Counted from the stretch's first letter, positions 16,634 to 24,999 are shown. The stretch is DNA of 64,000 nt from Alphaproteobacteria bacterium (GCA_026400815.1 JAPLOI010000077.1:124001-188000); one strand, 5' to 3'. Notes: generated from the sequence alone by a model not told the origin. Numbers and translations are program-made.

Positions 16634-17572
16634 ATGCCGTGGAAACAGGGCTACACCGTCTCCGACGAGATCGGCCTGCGCGACGATGAGCTCGCCTGGC
16701 CCGGCGGGAACCGCTGCGCCGTGCAGGTGGTGATCGACCTCAACGTGGCCACGGGGGCCGAGGGCATCACGCCCAGGGATCTGCAATCCGATCCCGCCGT
16801 GTTTGCCGCCACGGAGGGGCTGGCCCAGCTGCGCGCGGTGCTGAACAAGCACGCCATCCGCGCCACCGTCTCCGCCCCCGCGGTACTTGCCAAGCTGCGC
16901 CCCGCGACCATCAAGGCCCTGGTGGCGGATGGCCACGAGATCGCGGCCGGGGGCTTCAAGGGCGAGGATGTCAGCGCCCTGTCGCGCGAGGAGGAAGCCG
17001 CCCGCCTCGCCACCACCACGGAATGGGTGGCCGAAGCCGCCGGCACCCGCCCGCTGGGCTGGTTCGGCCTGCCGCGCCAGAGTGATCCGTTCGCCGGCGG
17101 CACGGTCAGCGCGCATACGATCGACCTGTTGATCGACGGTGGCTATCGCTACTTCGGCAATGGGCTCGCCGATGACATTCCGCATTACTGGGTCAGCGAG
17201 TTCGCCACCCGCCGCGCCCTGCTGACGCTGCCGTACTACTACCATTTCGACGACCAGTGGTTCTGCATGTTCCCCGGCCGCGGCACCGGCATGGAGAACC
17301 CGGATTTCCTCGCCCGCAACTGGCGTGCCGAGTTCGCCGCCCAGTATGGCCGCGGCCGGCACTTCCACATGGTGATCCACCCGCAGCACTGCGGCTGGGC
17401 CAACCGGGCGCAGATGCTCGACGATTTCCTGTCTGATCTGCGCCGCCATCCCGGCCTGTGGGTGGCCACCGGCACGGAGATCGCGGAGCATTGGGCGAAG
17501 GCCCATCCGCCGGAGACGCATCTGCGCCTCGCGCCCAGTGTCTGGAAGGACTATCCCGGCAGCCTCAGCTGA
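16634..17572 (+). CDS. Polysaccharide deacetylase homologue lacking the metal-binding motif
   Basis: A 312-residue paralogue of the preceding protein. The fold is recognisable: VVIDLNVATG, LVADGHEIAAGGFKG, GLPRQSDPFAGGTVS, LPYYYHFDDQWFC and MVIHPQHCG align with the upstream protein. However the second aspartate of motif 1 is Asn, and both histidines of the HxxxH motif are replaced by glycine (AAGGFKG). It is therefore probably not a metal-dependent deacetylase and may be a structural or regulatory partner of its neighbour. The two genes are four bases apart and surely cotranscribed. Confidence 0.8.
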   Translation: MPWKQGYTVSDEIGLRDDELAWPGGNRCAVQVVIDLNVATGAEGITPRDLQSDPAVFAATEGLAQLRAVLNKHAIRATVSAPAVLAKLRPATIKALVADGHEIAAGGFKGEDVSALSREEEAARLATTTEWVAEAAGTRPLGWFGLPRQSDPFAGGTVSAHTIDLLIDGGYRYFGNGLADDIPHYWVSEFATRRALLTLPYYYHFDDQWFCMFPGRGTGMENPDFLARNWRAEFAAQYGRGRHFHMVIHPQHCGWANRAQMLDDFLSDLRRHPGLWVATGTEIAEHWAKAHPPETHLRLAPSVWKDYPGSLS

Positions 17573-18836
17573 GGCGCCACCACGGCCTGGTCCGGTCCCT
17601 GGCGGGGCCGGGCCGTGTTTCCGGCATCGCCAACGCCACCACCAGAACTGCGACCAGCCCCGCGGCCGACAATGTCCAGAATGCCGCCTTCACCCCGAAG
17701 CCGGTGGCGATCAGCCCGGCCACCGTGGTGGACAGCGCCGCCCCCAGCGTGCCCGCCAGCCCGAGTGCCCCCAGGCTCAGCGTGTAGCGCCCGCTGTCGC
17801 GCGTCAGGTCCGCGGCGACCAGCGGGAGCAACACGCCGAACACCGCCGCCGCCACCCCTTCCAGCAGCTGCACCGGCACCAGCAGATAGGGGTCGTCCAC
17901 CACCGCGAACAGGGCGGCGCGCAGGGGCAGGGAGGCGAAGCCCACCACCAGCAGCGGCCGTCGCCCGATCCGTTCCGCCAGCCGCCCCACCCAGGGCGAG
18001 GCCACAGCCACCAGCACCTGCGGGATGATCACGAAGGCCGCGATCAGCGCGCCTGCCCGCATGCCGGCACGCCGGGTGATCTCGGCGGCCGCCACTGCCA
18101 GGAGGGCTGCCGAGGAAAAATGGAACAGCGTGACGCAGACTGCGAACACCTGCATCCGCCTATCCGCCAGCAGCGCCCGCACCGAGCCCTGCGGCTCGAT
18201 CGCATCCGTTGGTGCCGCCGCGACCCGCCGGCGCAGCGGCCTTGGGTGCAGCGACCACAGGGAGATCAGCGCCGGGATGGCCAGCAGCGCCGCCAGCACG
18301 AACACCGCCTGTTCCGACACGGCCGAGGCTGCCAGCCCCATCAGCGCCGCCCCCGCGCCGCCGCCGATTGAGGCGTATTGCACGTTGCGGCCCAGCCGTT
18401 CGCCCAGCTCGCGCCGCCCCACCATTGCCACGGTCACCGCCGCGATGCCCGGCGCGATGATGCCGCCGGCCAGCGCATGCACCACCAGCGCCAGTAGCAC
18501 CGGCAGCTGCATCGGCAGCGCCGCGATCGCCAGCGCCGCGCCGGCCGCGCCCAGGATCGCGATGCCCAGCACCAGCCGCCGGCGCCGGGTGACATCCACG
18601 AACGCCCCGCCCGGCACCTGCGCCAGCATGGAGGTGACGGTCTCCGCCGTCAGCACCAAGCCGATCTGCGCCTGGGTCCAGCCCTGGCCGGCGAGGTAGG
18701 CCGGCACGAAGGCGCCGAAGGCGGTGCGCATGCCGGCGACGAAGGCGTTCAGCCCATCCAACCCCCGCTTGCCGGGCGCGGCATGGGGCGCGACCTGCGG
18801 CCTGTCGTTCCGGCGGGCGCCGCGCCGCAGCCTCAC
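17565..18836 (-). CDS. MFS transporter
   Basis: A 423-residue major facilitator with about 12 hydrophobic helices. The motif-A-like loop between helices 2 and 3 is VPGGAFVDVTRRRRLVLG, and a second copy in the C-terminal half is VGRLAERIGRRPLLVVG. The start is GTG at 18836, which overlaps the stop of the preceding PRC-barrel-like gene (GTGA), so it is the last gene of a five-gene minus-strand operon. The substrate is unknown; drug or metabolite efflux is the usual guess for the subgroup. Its end overlaps the convergent deacetylase homologue by eight bases. Confidence 0.88.
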   Translation of the reverse strand: MRLRRGARRNDRPQVAPHAAPGKRGLDGLNAFVAGMRTAFGAFVPAYLAGQGWTQAQIGLVLTAETVTSMLAQVPGGAFVDVTRRRRLVLGIAILGAAGAALAIAALPMQLPVLLALVVHALAGGIIAPGIAAVTVAMVGRRELGERLGRNVQYASIGGGAGAALMGLAASAVSEQAVFVLAALLAIPALISLWSLHPRPLRRRVAAAPTDAIEPQGSVRALLADRRMQVFAVCVTLFHFSSAALLAVAAAEITRRAGMRAGALIAAFVIIPQVLVAVASPWVGRLAERIGRRPLLVVGFASLPLRAALFAVVDDPYLLVPVQLLEGVAAAVFGVLLPLVAADLTRDSGRYTLSLGALGLAGTLGAALSTTVAGLIATGFGVKAAFWTLSAAGLVAVLVVALAMPETRPGPARDRTRPWWRLS

Positions 18837-19198
18837 TTCGGGCGGGTGGGGTCGAAGATGGTGGAAAGGTCCTCACGCCGGAACTCGGGCGCCCCGATCA
18901 CCACGTCGGGCGCCACGTCGATCGAAAGCCGCACGAACTCGGCGCCCGGCTTCCAGCGCAGCAGGGTCCATGCCAGTGCCACCCGGCGCGAGCCGATGCC
19001 CATGAAGCCGCCCACATCCACCACGGCGGCCACCGGCTGGCCCGTGGCATCGGCGATGATGTCCACCACCCGCCCCAGCTCCTCGCCCGCCGGCCCGAAC
19101 AGCCGCTTGCCCATCAACGGCACCAGCCTTCCGGCTTGGCTTTGCGCCTGGGCCGGCCCCGCCAGCAGCAGCAGCGCGGCAAGCCCGCGTCGCGTCAT
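18833..19198 (-). CDS. Exported PRC-barrel-like protein
   Basis: A 121-residue protein with a signal peptide (MTRRGLAALLLLAGPAQAQ) and a small beta-barrel: LMGKRLFGPAGEELGRVVDIIADATGQPVAAVVDVGG matches the PRC-barrel pattern of a conserved Gly-Glu-x-hydrophobic-Gly strand pair. PRC barrels often bind partners or act as periplasmic modules in alphaproteobacteria. The ATG at 19198 is chosen because it overlaps the upstream stop codon (ATGA) and begins the signal peptide; an in-frame start at 19207 is possible. It overlaps the MFS gene downstream. Confidence 0.65.
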   Translation of the reverse strand: MTRRGLAALLLLAGPAQAQSQAGRLVPLMGKRLFGPAGEELGRVVDIIADATGQPVAAVVDVGGFMGIGSRRVALAWTLLRWKPGAEFVRLSIDVAPDVVIGAPEFRREDLSTIFDPTRPK

Positions 19199-19584
19199 GT
19201 CAGGCACGCCGCGTTCAGCAGCCCCAGCCCCACCGCGGCGCAGGCCAGCAGCGTGCCCTCGGCCATGTCCCCCGCCTCCACCCCGCCTGCTTCATGCCGG
19301 CGCAGGAAGCGCACCGCGGCGTAGCTGGCCAGCTGCACCAGCAGCGCGATCGCCGCCCACAGCACCATGTCTGACAGTGAGTGAGACCGCGCGATGGCCA
19401 TCGCCAGCGGGATGCAAAAGCCCAGCACCGCGCCGCCGAGCGCCACGGCGGCCGCCGTGTTGCCAGCGCGGATCATCTCCCAGTCCAGCATCGGGGTGAC
19501 CAGGGTGTAGAGCGCCAGGAACGCCGCCAGCAGCAGCACGGCGGACCCGAAATAGGTGATGAAGGCCAGCAGGCTGCTCAGCAT
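19195..19584 (-). CDS. DUF350 membrane protein (YjfL-like)
   Basis: A 129-residue membrane protein with four hydrophobic segments. The DUF350 signature is visible: ITYFGSAVLLLAAFLALYTLVTP, then NTAAAVALGGAVLGFCIPLAMA, then a third and a fourth helix of the VLWAAIALLVQLASY type. DUF350 proteins commonly accompany YgiC/YjfC-type ligases and are proposed inner-membrane parts of an envelope system. It lies 12 bases after the YgiC-like gene and overlaps the PRC-barrel-like gene by four bases. Confidence 0.85.
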   Translation of the reverse strand: MLSSLLAFITYFGSAVLLLAAFLALYTLVTPMLDWEMIRAGNTAAAVALGGAVLGFCIPLAMAIARSHSLSDMVLWAAIALLVQLASYAAVRFLRRHEAGGVEAGDMAEGTLLACAAVGLGLLNAACLT

Positions 19585-19596
19585 ATGCCCTCCATG

Positions 19597-20691
19597 TCAG
19601 CCGGGGCTGAAATAATGCGGCACGAAGCGGCTCGTGTCGCGCGTGATCGGCGTGTCGTCCTCGCGGATGCCCAGGCCGACGGCCCGGCCCGCCACCACCC
19701 AGCTGCCCAATACCGGATATCGCCCATCGAAGCACGGCAGCTCGGCCCAGGCCTGGTGCACGTAGCCCTCCGCGCCATAGGGGCCGGCGGTGGCATGGCC
19801 GGGCGCGGTCACGTTCGCACCCTCGCGCCCCCAGAGCGGCTTGCGGATCTCCGGCCCGCCGGTGCGGCCGGGTGCGCGGAAGGCGGGAAGCAGGTTGGGG
19901 TGATCGGGAAACAGCTCCCACAACAGCGCCAGGATTCCCTTGCCGGAGAGCACCATACGCCAGGCCGGCTCGATCCAGCGTGTCGGCGCTGTGGCCATAT
20001 GGGCGCCGAACGCATCGCGCAGCAGGAACTCCCACGGGTAGAGCTTGAAGCAGTGGGCGATCGGCGCACCATCCAGGTCCAGGAAGCGCCGCCCGTCCCA
20101 GCCGATCTCGTCCACATGCAGGAAGGGCGCGGCCAGCCCCGCCTGCAGCGCGGTGTCGCGCAGGTAGTCCACCGTGCCGCGATCCTCGTCGCTGCCGCGC
20201 TGGCAGGCGAAGTGGATGCCGCCGGGCAGCGGCAGGGCCAGCCAGGCGGAGATCAGGGCCTCGTGCAGGCTGTTGAACTGGTCTGCCCCTGGCCGGGTGG
20301 ATTGCAGCCAATCCCATTGCACCACCGCGGCCTCGAACAGCGCGGTTGGCGTATCGGCGTTGTATTCCAGCAGCTTCGGCGGCCCGCTGCCGTCCCAGCG
20401 CAGGTCCATGCGGCCGTAGAGGCTGGGCTCCTGAGCCTCCCAGCTGCGCACGACGATCGGCCAGACGGTGTCGGGGATCCCCAGCGCGGCGGGGGCGCCC
20501 CGGCGCACGGCATGCTCCACCGCCGCCAGGCACAGCCGTTCCAGTTCCATCGTCGCGTCGTCCAGCGCGTCGATCTCCGCGGCGCTGAACGACCAGCAGG
20601 CGGTTTCGTCCCAGTAGGGCTGGCCGGCAATCTCGGCGAAGCCGAAGCCGATCGCCGCGAAGCGTGCCTGCCGATCGGGGCGTGGAGCCAT
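19597..20691 (-). CDS. Glutathionylspermidine synthase-like ATP-grasp ligase (YgiC/YjfC-like)
   Basis: A 364-residue homologue of E. coli YgiC, the synthetase half of the glutathionylspermidine synthase family. Shared blocks run end to end: YGRMDLRWDGSG, LLEYNADTPTALFEAA, DQFNSLHEALI, EDRGTVDYL, FKLYPWEFLLRDAFG, FPDHPNLLPAF, GREGANVTAPG and GSWVVAGRAVGLGIREDD. The ATP-grasp residues in KLLEYNADTP and the basic GREGANV site are kept. In the family it forms an amide bond on an unknown acceptor; true glutathionylspermidine formation is not established for YgiC. The start at 20691 removes a non-homologous extension. Confidence 0.92.
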   Translation of the reverse strand: MAPRPDRQARFAAIGFGFAEIAGQPYWDETACWSFSAAEIDALDDATMELERLCLAAVEHAVRRGAPAALGIPDTVWPIVVRSWEAQEPSLYGRMDLRWDGSGPPKLLEYNADTPTALFEAAVVQWDWLQSTRPGADQFNSLHEALISAWLALPLPGGIHFACQRGSDEDRGTVDYLRDTALQAGLAAPFLHVDEIGWDGRRFLDLDGAPIAHCFKLYPWEFLLRDAFGAHMATAPTRWIEPAWRMVLSGKGILALLWELFPDHPNLLPAFRAPGRTGGPEIRKPLWGREGANVTAPGHATAGPYGAEGYVHQAWAELPCFDGRYPVLGSWVVAGRAVGLGIREDDTPITRDTSRFVPHYFSPG

Positions 20692-20707
20692 GGTGTGCCG
20701 CCGCACC

Positions 20708-20980
20708 TCAGCCGCCGCTGCTGCTGGCGTGCGCCGCCCCGGTGGCCCCGAACCCGCCGCGCGCCACGCTGGCCGATGCGGTGCTGGTGGTGCCGTCCGC
20801 ACCCGTGCTGCGGGAGACGCTTCTGCCTGATGAGCTGTGCGAGGTGGAGGTGCCGGTCGCGCAGACGCTGCCCTGCATCACCGCCGGATCACAGTCCTGC
20901 TGCCGCCACAGCGGCACGGCGGCGGCGGTGACCAATCCGCCCCCCATCAGCACGAGCAGAACCTGCGCCGATCGCCGCAT
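20708..20980 (-). CDS. Short YgiB-like (DUF1190) exported protein
   Basis: A 90-residue protein with an N-terminal hydrophobic leader (VLLVLMGGGLVTAAAV), a QQDCDPAVMQGSVCA cysteine pair and a Ser/Thr-rich low-complexity tail ending with the YgiB hallmark VARGGFGATG and a terminal SSGG. E. coli YgiB is about 220 residues, so this is a shortened form that keeps the RGGFG end. There is no obvious lipobox, unlike YgiB. It is the first gene of the operon, 16 bases before the YgiC-like ligase, which supports the assignment. Confidence 0.7.
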   Translation of the reverse strand: MRRSAQVLLVLMGGGLVTAAAVPLWRQQDCDPAVMQGSVCATGTSTSHSSSGRSVSRSTGADGTTSTASASVARGGFGATGAAHASSSGG

Positions 20981-21049
20981 GGGAAGAAGCCTAGGCCGAA
21001 ACCAGGCCGCTGCGGAAGGGGCGCGCCGGTTGGCGAGGCAGGCGGCGCA

Positions 21050-21784
21050 TCAGCCCCCGACGAGCGCCAGCTCCTCGCGCAACGGCGCCAGCTGCACCGG
21101 CACGAAGGGCCGCGTGGGCTCGTCGATCAGGTAGCCGGTGCCCCACACCGTGCGCACCAGGGTCGAAAGCCCCTCGGTGGCCAGGCGCTTGCGCAGCCGG
21201 TGCATCAGCACGTTGAGCGACTTCACGTCCGGCTCCTCGAACTCGCCATACAGCAGGTCCATCAGCGCAGGCTTGCTCACCACCGTGCCCTTGCGCAGCG
21301 TCAGAAGCTCCAAGACCTTGTATTCGCTAGGAGAAAGATGCATGTCGCGGCCGAAGGCGGTGGCTGCGCGGCTGTCCATGTGCAGTTCCAGCGGGCCCAC
21401 CGCGAGCACGGAGCGGGTGAAGCCGCGGGCCCGGCGCACCACGGCGCGCAGCCGGGCGCACAGCTCGCCGGTGTCGCAGGGGATGTCGATCACGTCGTCG
21501 GCGCCGGCGTCCAGCATGCGGGCACGGCCGCGCCCTTCAAGCTGGCGGGCCAGGGCGACGGCGGGCAACTGGCAGCCGGCACTGCGCAGGCGGCGGATGA
21601 AATCCACTCCGGGCCCGCCGGCCTGGCCCGCGCCGAACATGATCACATCGTAGTGATAGTGCCGTGCCATCGGCGCCACGTCGTCGAGGCTCTCGGCACG
21701 GTCCAGCGAGAACGAATCGCCACCCAGGATCACGGCGATATCGCCGGCCAGGAAGCCTTCGAGGGGGGCGAGGAGGATGCGCAT
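21050..21784 (-). CDS. CtrA-like winged-helix response regulator with degenerate receiver
   Basis: A 244-residue OmpR/PhoB-type regulator. The C-terminal winged helix is close to CtrA: LHLSPSEYKVLELLTLRKGT, LYGEFEEPDVKSLNVLMHRLRKRL, VRTVWGTGYL. The N-terminal receiver keeps the fold (MRILLAP start, YHYDVIMFG, ADDVIDIP) but lacks the acidic pocket after strand 1 (APLEG in place of EDD). The phospho-accepting Asp is also missing (MFGAGQAG in place of LLDLNLP). It is thus probably not controlled by phosphorylation. The start at 21784 is set by the receiver beginning. No kinase is nearby. A CtrA paralogue with an altered input is the best description. Confidence 0.85.
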   Translation of the reverse strand: MRILLAPLEGFLAGDIAVILGGDSFSLDRAESLDDVAPMARHYHYDVIMFGAGQAGGPGVDFIRRLRSAGCQLPAVALARQLEGRGRARMLDAGADDVIDIPCDTGELCARLRAVVRRARGFTRSVLAVGPLELHMDSRAATAFGRDMHLSPSEYKVLELLTLRKGTVVSKPALMDLLYGEFEEPDVKSLNVLMHRLRKRLATEGLSTLVRTVWGTGYLIDEPTRPFVPVQLAPLREELALVGG

Positions 21785-22093
21785 TCTGGGCCTGCTCCGT
21801 TGCTGCTCTCGGCATCCCGGTCTGGCCGTTCTTGGCCGGTGGCCCTGGGGGCCGTGCGCGGGCAGGAAAGGCCAGCGCATTCCGGGATACGCAATCGCGA
21901 TGCCAGCATTCTGAAAGCATCTACGCGACAAACGGATGGCGAAACGTGTCGACTCGTGGCAGCACAGCAAATGTCACGGTAAATCACCGTTAATATTGAT
22001 GGTCGCCGCAACGGTCATTGCAGATTGCAAGGCGAATTGCCTCGCCCGCCGCCGCATCCTGCAACTGGCGTCAAATTGCGTGAGGCAGGCGTG
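21785..22093. other. Intergenic region upstream of the CtrA-like regulator
   Basis: This 309-base gap holds the promoter side of the regulator gene and the 3' end of the M20 gene. It is locally AT-richer around 21970-22030. Apart from the possible CtrA-type site at 21979-21993, I see no gene or terminator with a clear hairpin and T run. Confidence 0.5.
21979..21993. promoter_or_regulatory. Possible CtrA-type binding site (GTAA-N7-TTAA)
   Basis: GTAA ATCACCG TTAA has the half-site spacing of the CtrA box TTAA-N7-TTAA with one mismatch in the first half. It lies about 195 bases upstream of a gene whose product has a CtrA-like DNA-binding domain, which would fit autoregulation or CtrA control. 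A single degenerate site is weak evidence. Confidence 0.3.
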
Positions 22094-23359
22094 TCAGCCG
22101 GCCAGCTCCAGCGCGGCCCGGGCCAGCACCCGCACCCCGGCGGCATAGTCGGCCTGTTCCAGCGCCTCGTGCGGGTTGTGGCTGCCGTTCTGGTTGCGCA
22201 CCAGCACCATCGCCGCCGGGATGCCGGCCTGGGCGAACATGCCGGCATCGTGGCCCACCGTCGGCATGCGATGCCGCCCCAGCCCCAGCGCGCCGGCCGC
22301 TGCATCCAGCCGGTTCACCAGCGCGGGATCGAGCGGCGTGGGCTGGGAGCCGGTGTCGGCCCCCAGCTCGAAGCGCACGCCGCGCTCCGCCTCGATCTCC
22401 CGCGCCCGTGCGGCGGCATACTCGCCCGATTGGCGCTGCACATCGGGGTTGGTGGCGCCGAGGTTGAGCGTGAATGCCACCTCGCCGGGCACCTTGGTCA
22501 TCGCATGCTGGTCCGCCCGGGTGGAAACGATGCCCACGGTGCAGACCAAATTGTCGTCGCCCAGCGCCATGCGCCCGGTCCAGAACGCGTCCATCGCCAT
22601 CACCAGCTCGCTCACCGCCACCACGGCATCGCGGCGGAAATCGCGCGGCACCGCGGCGGAATGGGCCCATTCGCCGAAGCACCTGGCCTGCGCGTGGCGG
22701 ATATTGCCGCGGATCGCGGTGGCGATGCCGATCGGCACGTCGCGCCCGATCAGCAGCGGCCCCTGCTCGATATGCAGCTCCAGCCAGCAGGCGAGGTTGT
22801 CGGGCGAGAGCGACGGGCCGCGCTGCCCGCGAAAGCCAAGCTCGGCCATATGGTCGGCCAGGGTGCGCCCGGTATCGCCGCGCACCAGCTGGCCCATGGT
22901 GGCGTGCGGCACCAGGCCGAGCGCCATGCGGCTGCCCAGATAGGCGGTGCCGTACCACGGGCTCTCCTCCCCGCGCAGCCCCACCAGCCGCAGCGCCCGG
23001 GTCGGCGCCATGCCGGTGCGCTTCGCCGCCAGCAGCACCGAGAGCCCGGCCATCACGCCGGCCAGCCCATCGTAGTTGCCGCCATCCGGCACGCTGTCGA
23101 AATGCGAGCCCAGCCCCACCGCCGGCGCGCTGAGATCGGCGCCCGGAAGGATCGCATGCAGGTTGCCGAACCCGTCGTATTCCGGCGCGAACCCGGCCTC
23201 GCGCAGCACCGCCGCCGTGGCGTCCGCCGCACGCTGCTCGGCCGCGTCGTAGGGGGCGCGGGTGATTCCCAGCGTGCCCTTGGTGTCGGCGCCGATGCGC
23301 TTCATCAGCGCCCAGCTCTCCGCGGTCGCCTTCTCCAGCGCCGCCTCGAACCCGCGCAT
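22094..23359 (-). CDS. M20 family hydrolase, allantoate amidohydrolase/N-carbamoyl-amino-acid hydrolase type
   Basis: A 421-residue zinc amidohydrolase of the AllC/HyuC (AmaB) group, which hydrolyses ureido or carbamoyl groups on small molecules. Seen: GLGSHFDSVPDGGNYDGLAGVMAGL (first histidine and the bridging aspartate), GLRGEESPWYGTAYLGSR, LELHIEQGPLL and the late metal histidine in VGHDAGMF with HNPHEAL. The start ATG at 23359 overlaps the stop codon of the D-aminopeptidase-like gene by one base, so the two enzymes are coupled and may act in one pathway. The exact substrate is open. Confidence 0.9.
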   Translation of the reverse strand: MRGFEAALEKATAESWALMKRIGADTKGTLGITRAPYDAAEQRAADATAAVLREAGFAPEYDGFGNLHAILPGADLSAPAVGLGSHFDSVPDGGNYDGLAGVMAGLSVLLAAKRTGMAPTRALRLVGLRGEESPWYGTAYLGSRMALGLVPHATMGQLVRGDTGRTLADHMAELGFRGQRGPSLSPDNLACWLELHIEQGPLLIGRDVPIGIATAIRGNIRHAQARCFGEWAHSAAVPRDFRRDAVVAVSELVMAMDAFWTGRMALGDDNLVCTVGIVSTRADQHAMTKVPGEVAFTLNLGATNPDVQRQSGEYAAARAREIEAERGVRFELGADTGSQPTPLDPALVNRLDAAAGALGLGRHRMPTVGHDAGMFAQAGIPAAMVLVRNQNGSHNPHEALEQADYAAGVRVLARAALELAG

Positions 23360-24933
23360 CAGCGCGCCCGCCCGAGCATGAGTTGCTTGGTGCGGTCGGT
23401 CGTGACCACCAGCCCTTCCGCCGCCACGCGGATCACCGCGAACCATGGCTTGCCCGCCGCCCGCAGCGGCGTATCGGCCGGCATCGCCATCAGCAGGTCC
23501 GGCTCGATCCACGAGAGCGCCAGCCGCAACGCGCCGTAGTCGGAGCGGATGGTGAGCGAACCGCCATCCGCAGAGACCACGGCATCCAGCCCCAGCGTGG
23601 CATTCGCATAGGCTCCGGCCAGCGCCGTGCTGCTGCCGGCCCCCGGCCGCACCCGGCGATAGCTGCGCGGCGCGCCGCACCAGCGGGCCGGGATCACGTC
23701 CCCTTTCGGAAGCCCGAAGCTGAGATGCACCACCGCGCGTTCCGGCGCGAACTCGCCCGGTGCCAGCTGCTCGATCGTGCCGCCGCTGCCGCCCTGGCTG
23801 GTGAAGCTCGGCCGGCCGCCCTCGTCGATGATCTCGAACACATCGTCGCCATCCGCCTGCCGGTACATCCCCGCCGCCGCGGCCAGGCGGTGCAGATTGC
23901 CCTCATCCGGCACCGGCGCCAGCCGGTCGGCCAGGACCACATCGGCCATGCGCCGGGCGATCGAGAACGGCGCGATGTCGTCGCGGTTGCCCAGGATTAC
24001 GACTCCGACCGACTCCTTCGGGAATCGGACCGACTCCGATCGCCCGCCGGCCACCCCACCGCCATGCCCGACATTGCGCAGTCCACGGTAGCGGGTGACG
24101 GTGAAGCCCAGCGCATACATGGAAAGCGACCCGTTCTCGAACCGGGTCGGCTGCTCCATCCGTGCCAGCAGGTCGGCCATCTCCGGCGTGGGGTTCGCCA
24201 GATGCGCCTGCCACTTCAGCATGTCCTCCAGCGTCGAGCTCATGCCGCCCTCGCCGCCGAGCACGATGCCCCAATGCGCCCGCTCCCAGTCCCCCGACGG
24301 CCCCTTGGAATGATGCATCGCCGCGCGCGGCAGGATCTGGCTGTCGCGGTGCTGCAGCACCGTGTCCTCCATGCCGAGCGGCCCGGTGATGCGCGCCCGC
24401 AGCAATTCGTTGAAGCTGCGGCCCGTCACCTCCTCGATGATCTCGCTCAGCAGGAAGAACCCGGTGTTGCAGTAGATCATCTGCTCCCCGGGCACGTAGT
24501 TCATCTCGGCATGCCGCGCGATGATCGCCCGCGCCGTGGCGCGGGTGGAGGGGCAGGGCAGGGTGAGCCCGCTCCAGGTCAGCATCTCCAGGAAATCGCG
24601 CATGCCGGAGGTGTTGCTCGCCAGATGCCGCAGCGTCGGCGCATGGGGCAGCTCCGCCAGCCACGGGGCATGGCGCCGCACCGGCGCGTTCATGTCCAGC
24701 TTGCCCTCGCGCTCCAGCATCAGCGCCAGCAGCACGGTGAACTGCTTGGTCTGGGAGCCGATGCGGATCACGCTGCGCGGGCTCAGCGGAATGCCCTGCG
24801 CCAGGTCCGCCATGCCATAGGCACCCTGGTGCACCACCTGCCCGCCGCGGGTGGCGGCCACCACCAGGCCGGGCGTGTCGGGTCCGGTCCAGCCCTCGAA
24901 CAGTCGGTCGATCTGTGCGCTGCGTGCGGCCAT
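23359..24933 (-). CDS. Serine hydrolase of the beta-lactamase/D-aminopeptidase (S12) family
   Basis: A 524-residue penicillin-binding-fold enzyme. The catalytic SxxK motif is SQTK near residue 60, the YxN motif is YCNT near residue 155, and the third motif is in GHGGGVAGG. Blocks such as SNTSGMRDF and YVPGEQMIYCN, together with a long C-terminal extension, match the three-domain D-aminopeptidases of about 520 residues better than class C beta-lactamases. No signal peptide is visible, which fits a cytoplasmic peptidase. It is the first gene of a two-gene operon with the M20 hydrolase. Confidence 0.82.
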   Translation of the reverse strand: MAARSAQIDRLFEGWTGPDTPGLVVAATRGGQVVHQGAYGMADLAQGIPLSPRSVIRIGSQTKQFTVLLALMLEREGKLDMNAPVRRHAPWLAELPHAPTLRHLASNTSGMRDFLEMLTWSGLTLPCPSTRATARAIIARHAEMNYVPGEQMIYCNTGFFLLSEIIEEVTGRSFNELLRARITGPLGMEDTVLQHRDSQILPRAAMHHSKGPSGDWERAHWGIVLGGEGGMSSTLEDMLKWQAHLANPTPEMADLLARMEQPTRFENGSLSMYALGFTVTRYRGLRNVGHGGGVAGGRSESVRFPKESVGVVILGNRDDIAPFSIARRMADVVLADRLAPVPDEGNLHRLAAAAGMYRQADGDDVFEIIDEGGRPSFTSQGGSGGTIEQLAPGEFAPERAVVHLSFGLPKGDVIPARWCGAPRSYRRVRPGAGSSTALAGAYANATLGLDAVVSADGGSLTIRSDYGALRLALSWIEPDLLMAMPADTPLRAAGKPWFAVIRVAAEGLVVTTDRTKQLMLGRAR

Positions 24934-24999
24934 TGCGGCTCTCCCTCGGTCGGTGGCCGAATCCTAGTGGCACCCGCCGGGCAGCGAAAGGCGCCGCTG

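Noticed and set aside
23359-24933. A class C beta-lactamase giving drug resistance
   Set aside because: The SxxK and YxN motifs are shared, but the 524-residue length, lack of signal peptide and block similarity fit D-aminopeptidases of family S12 better.
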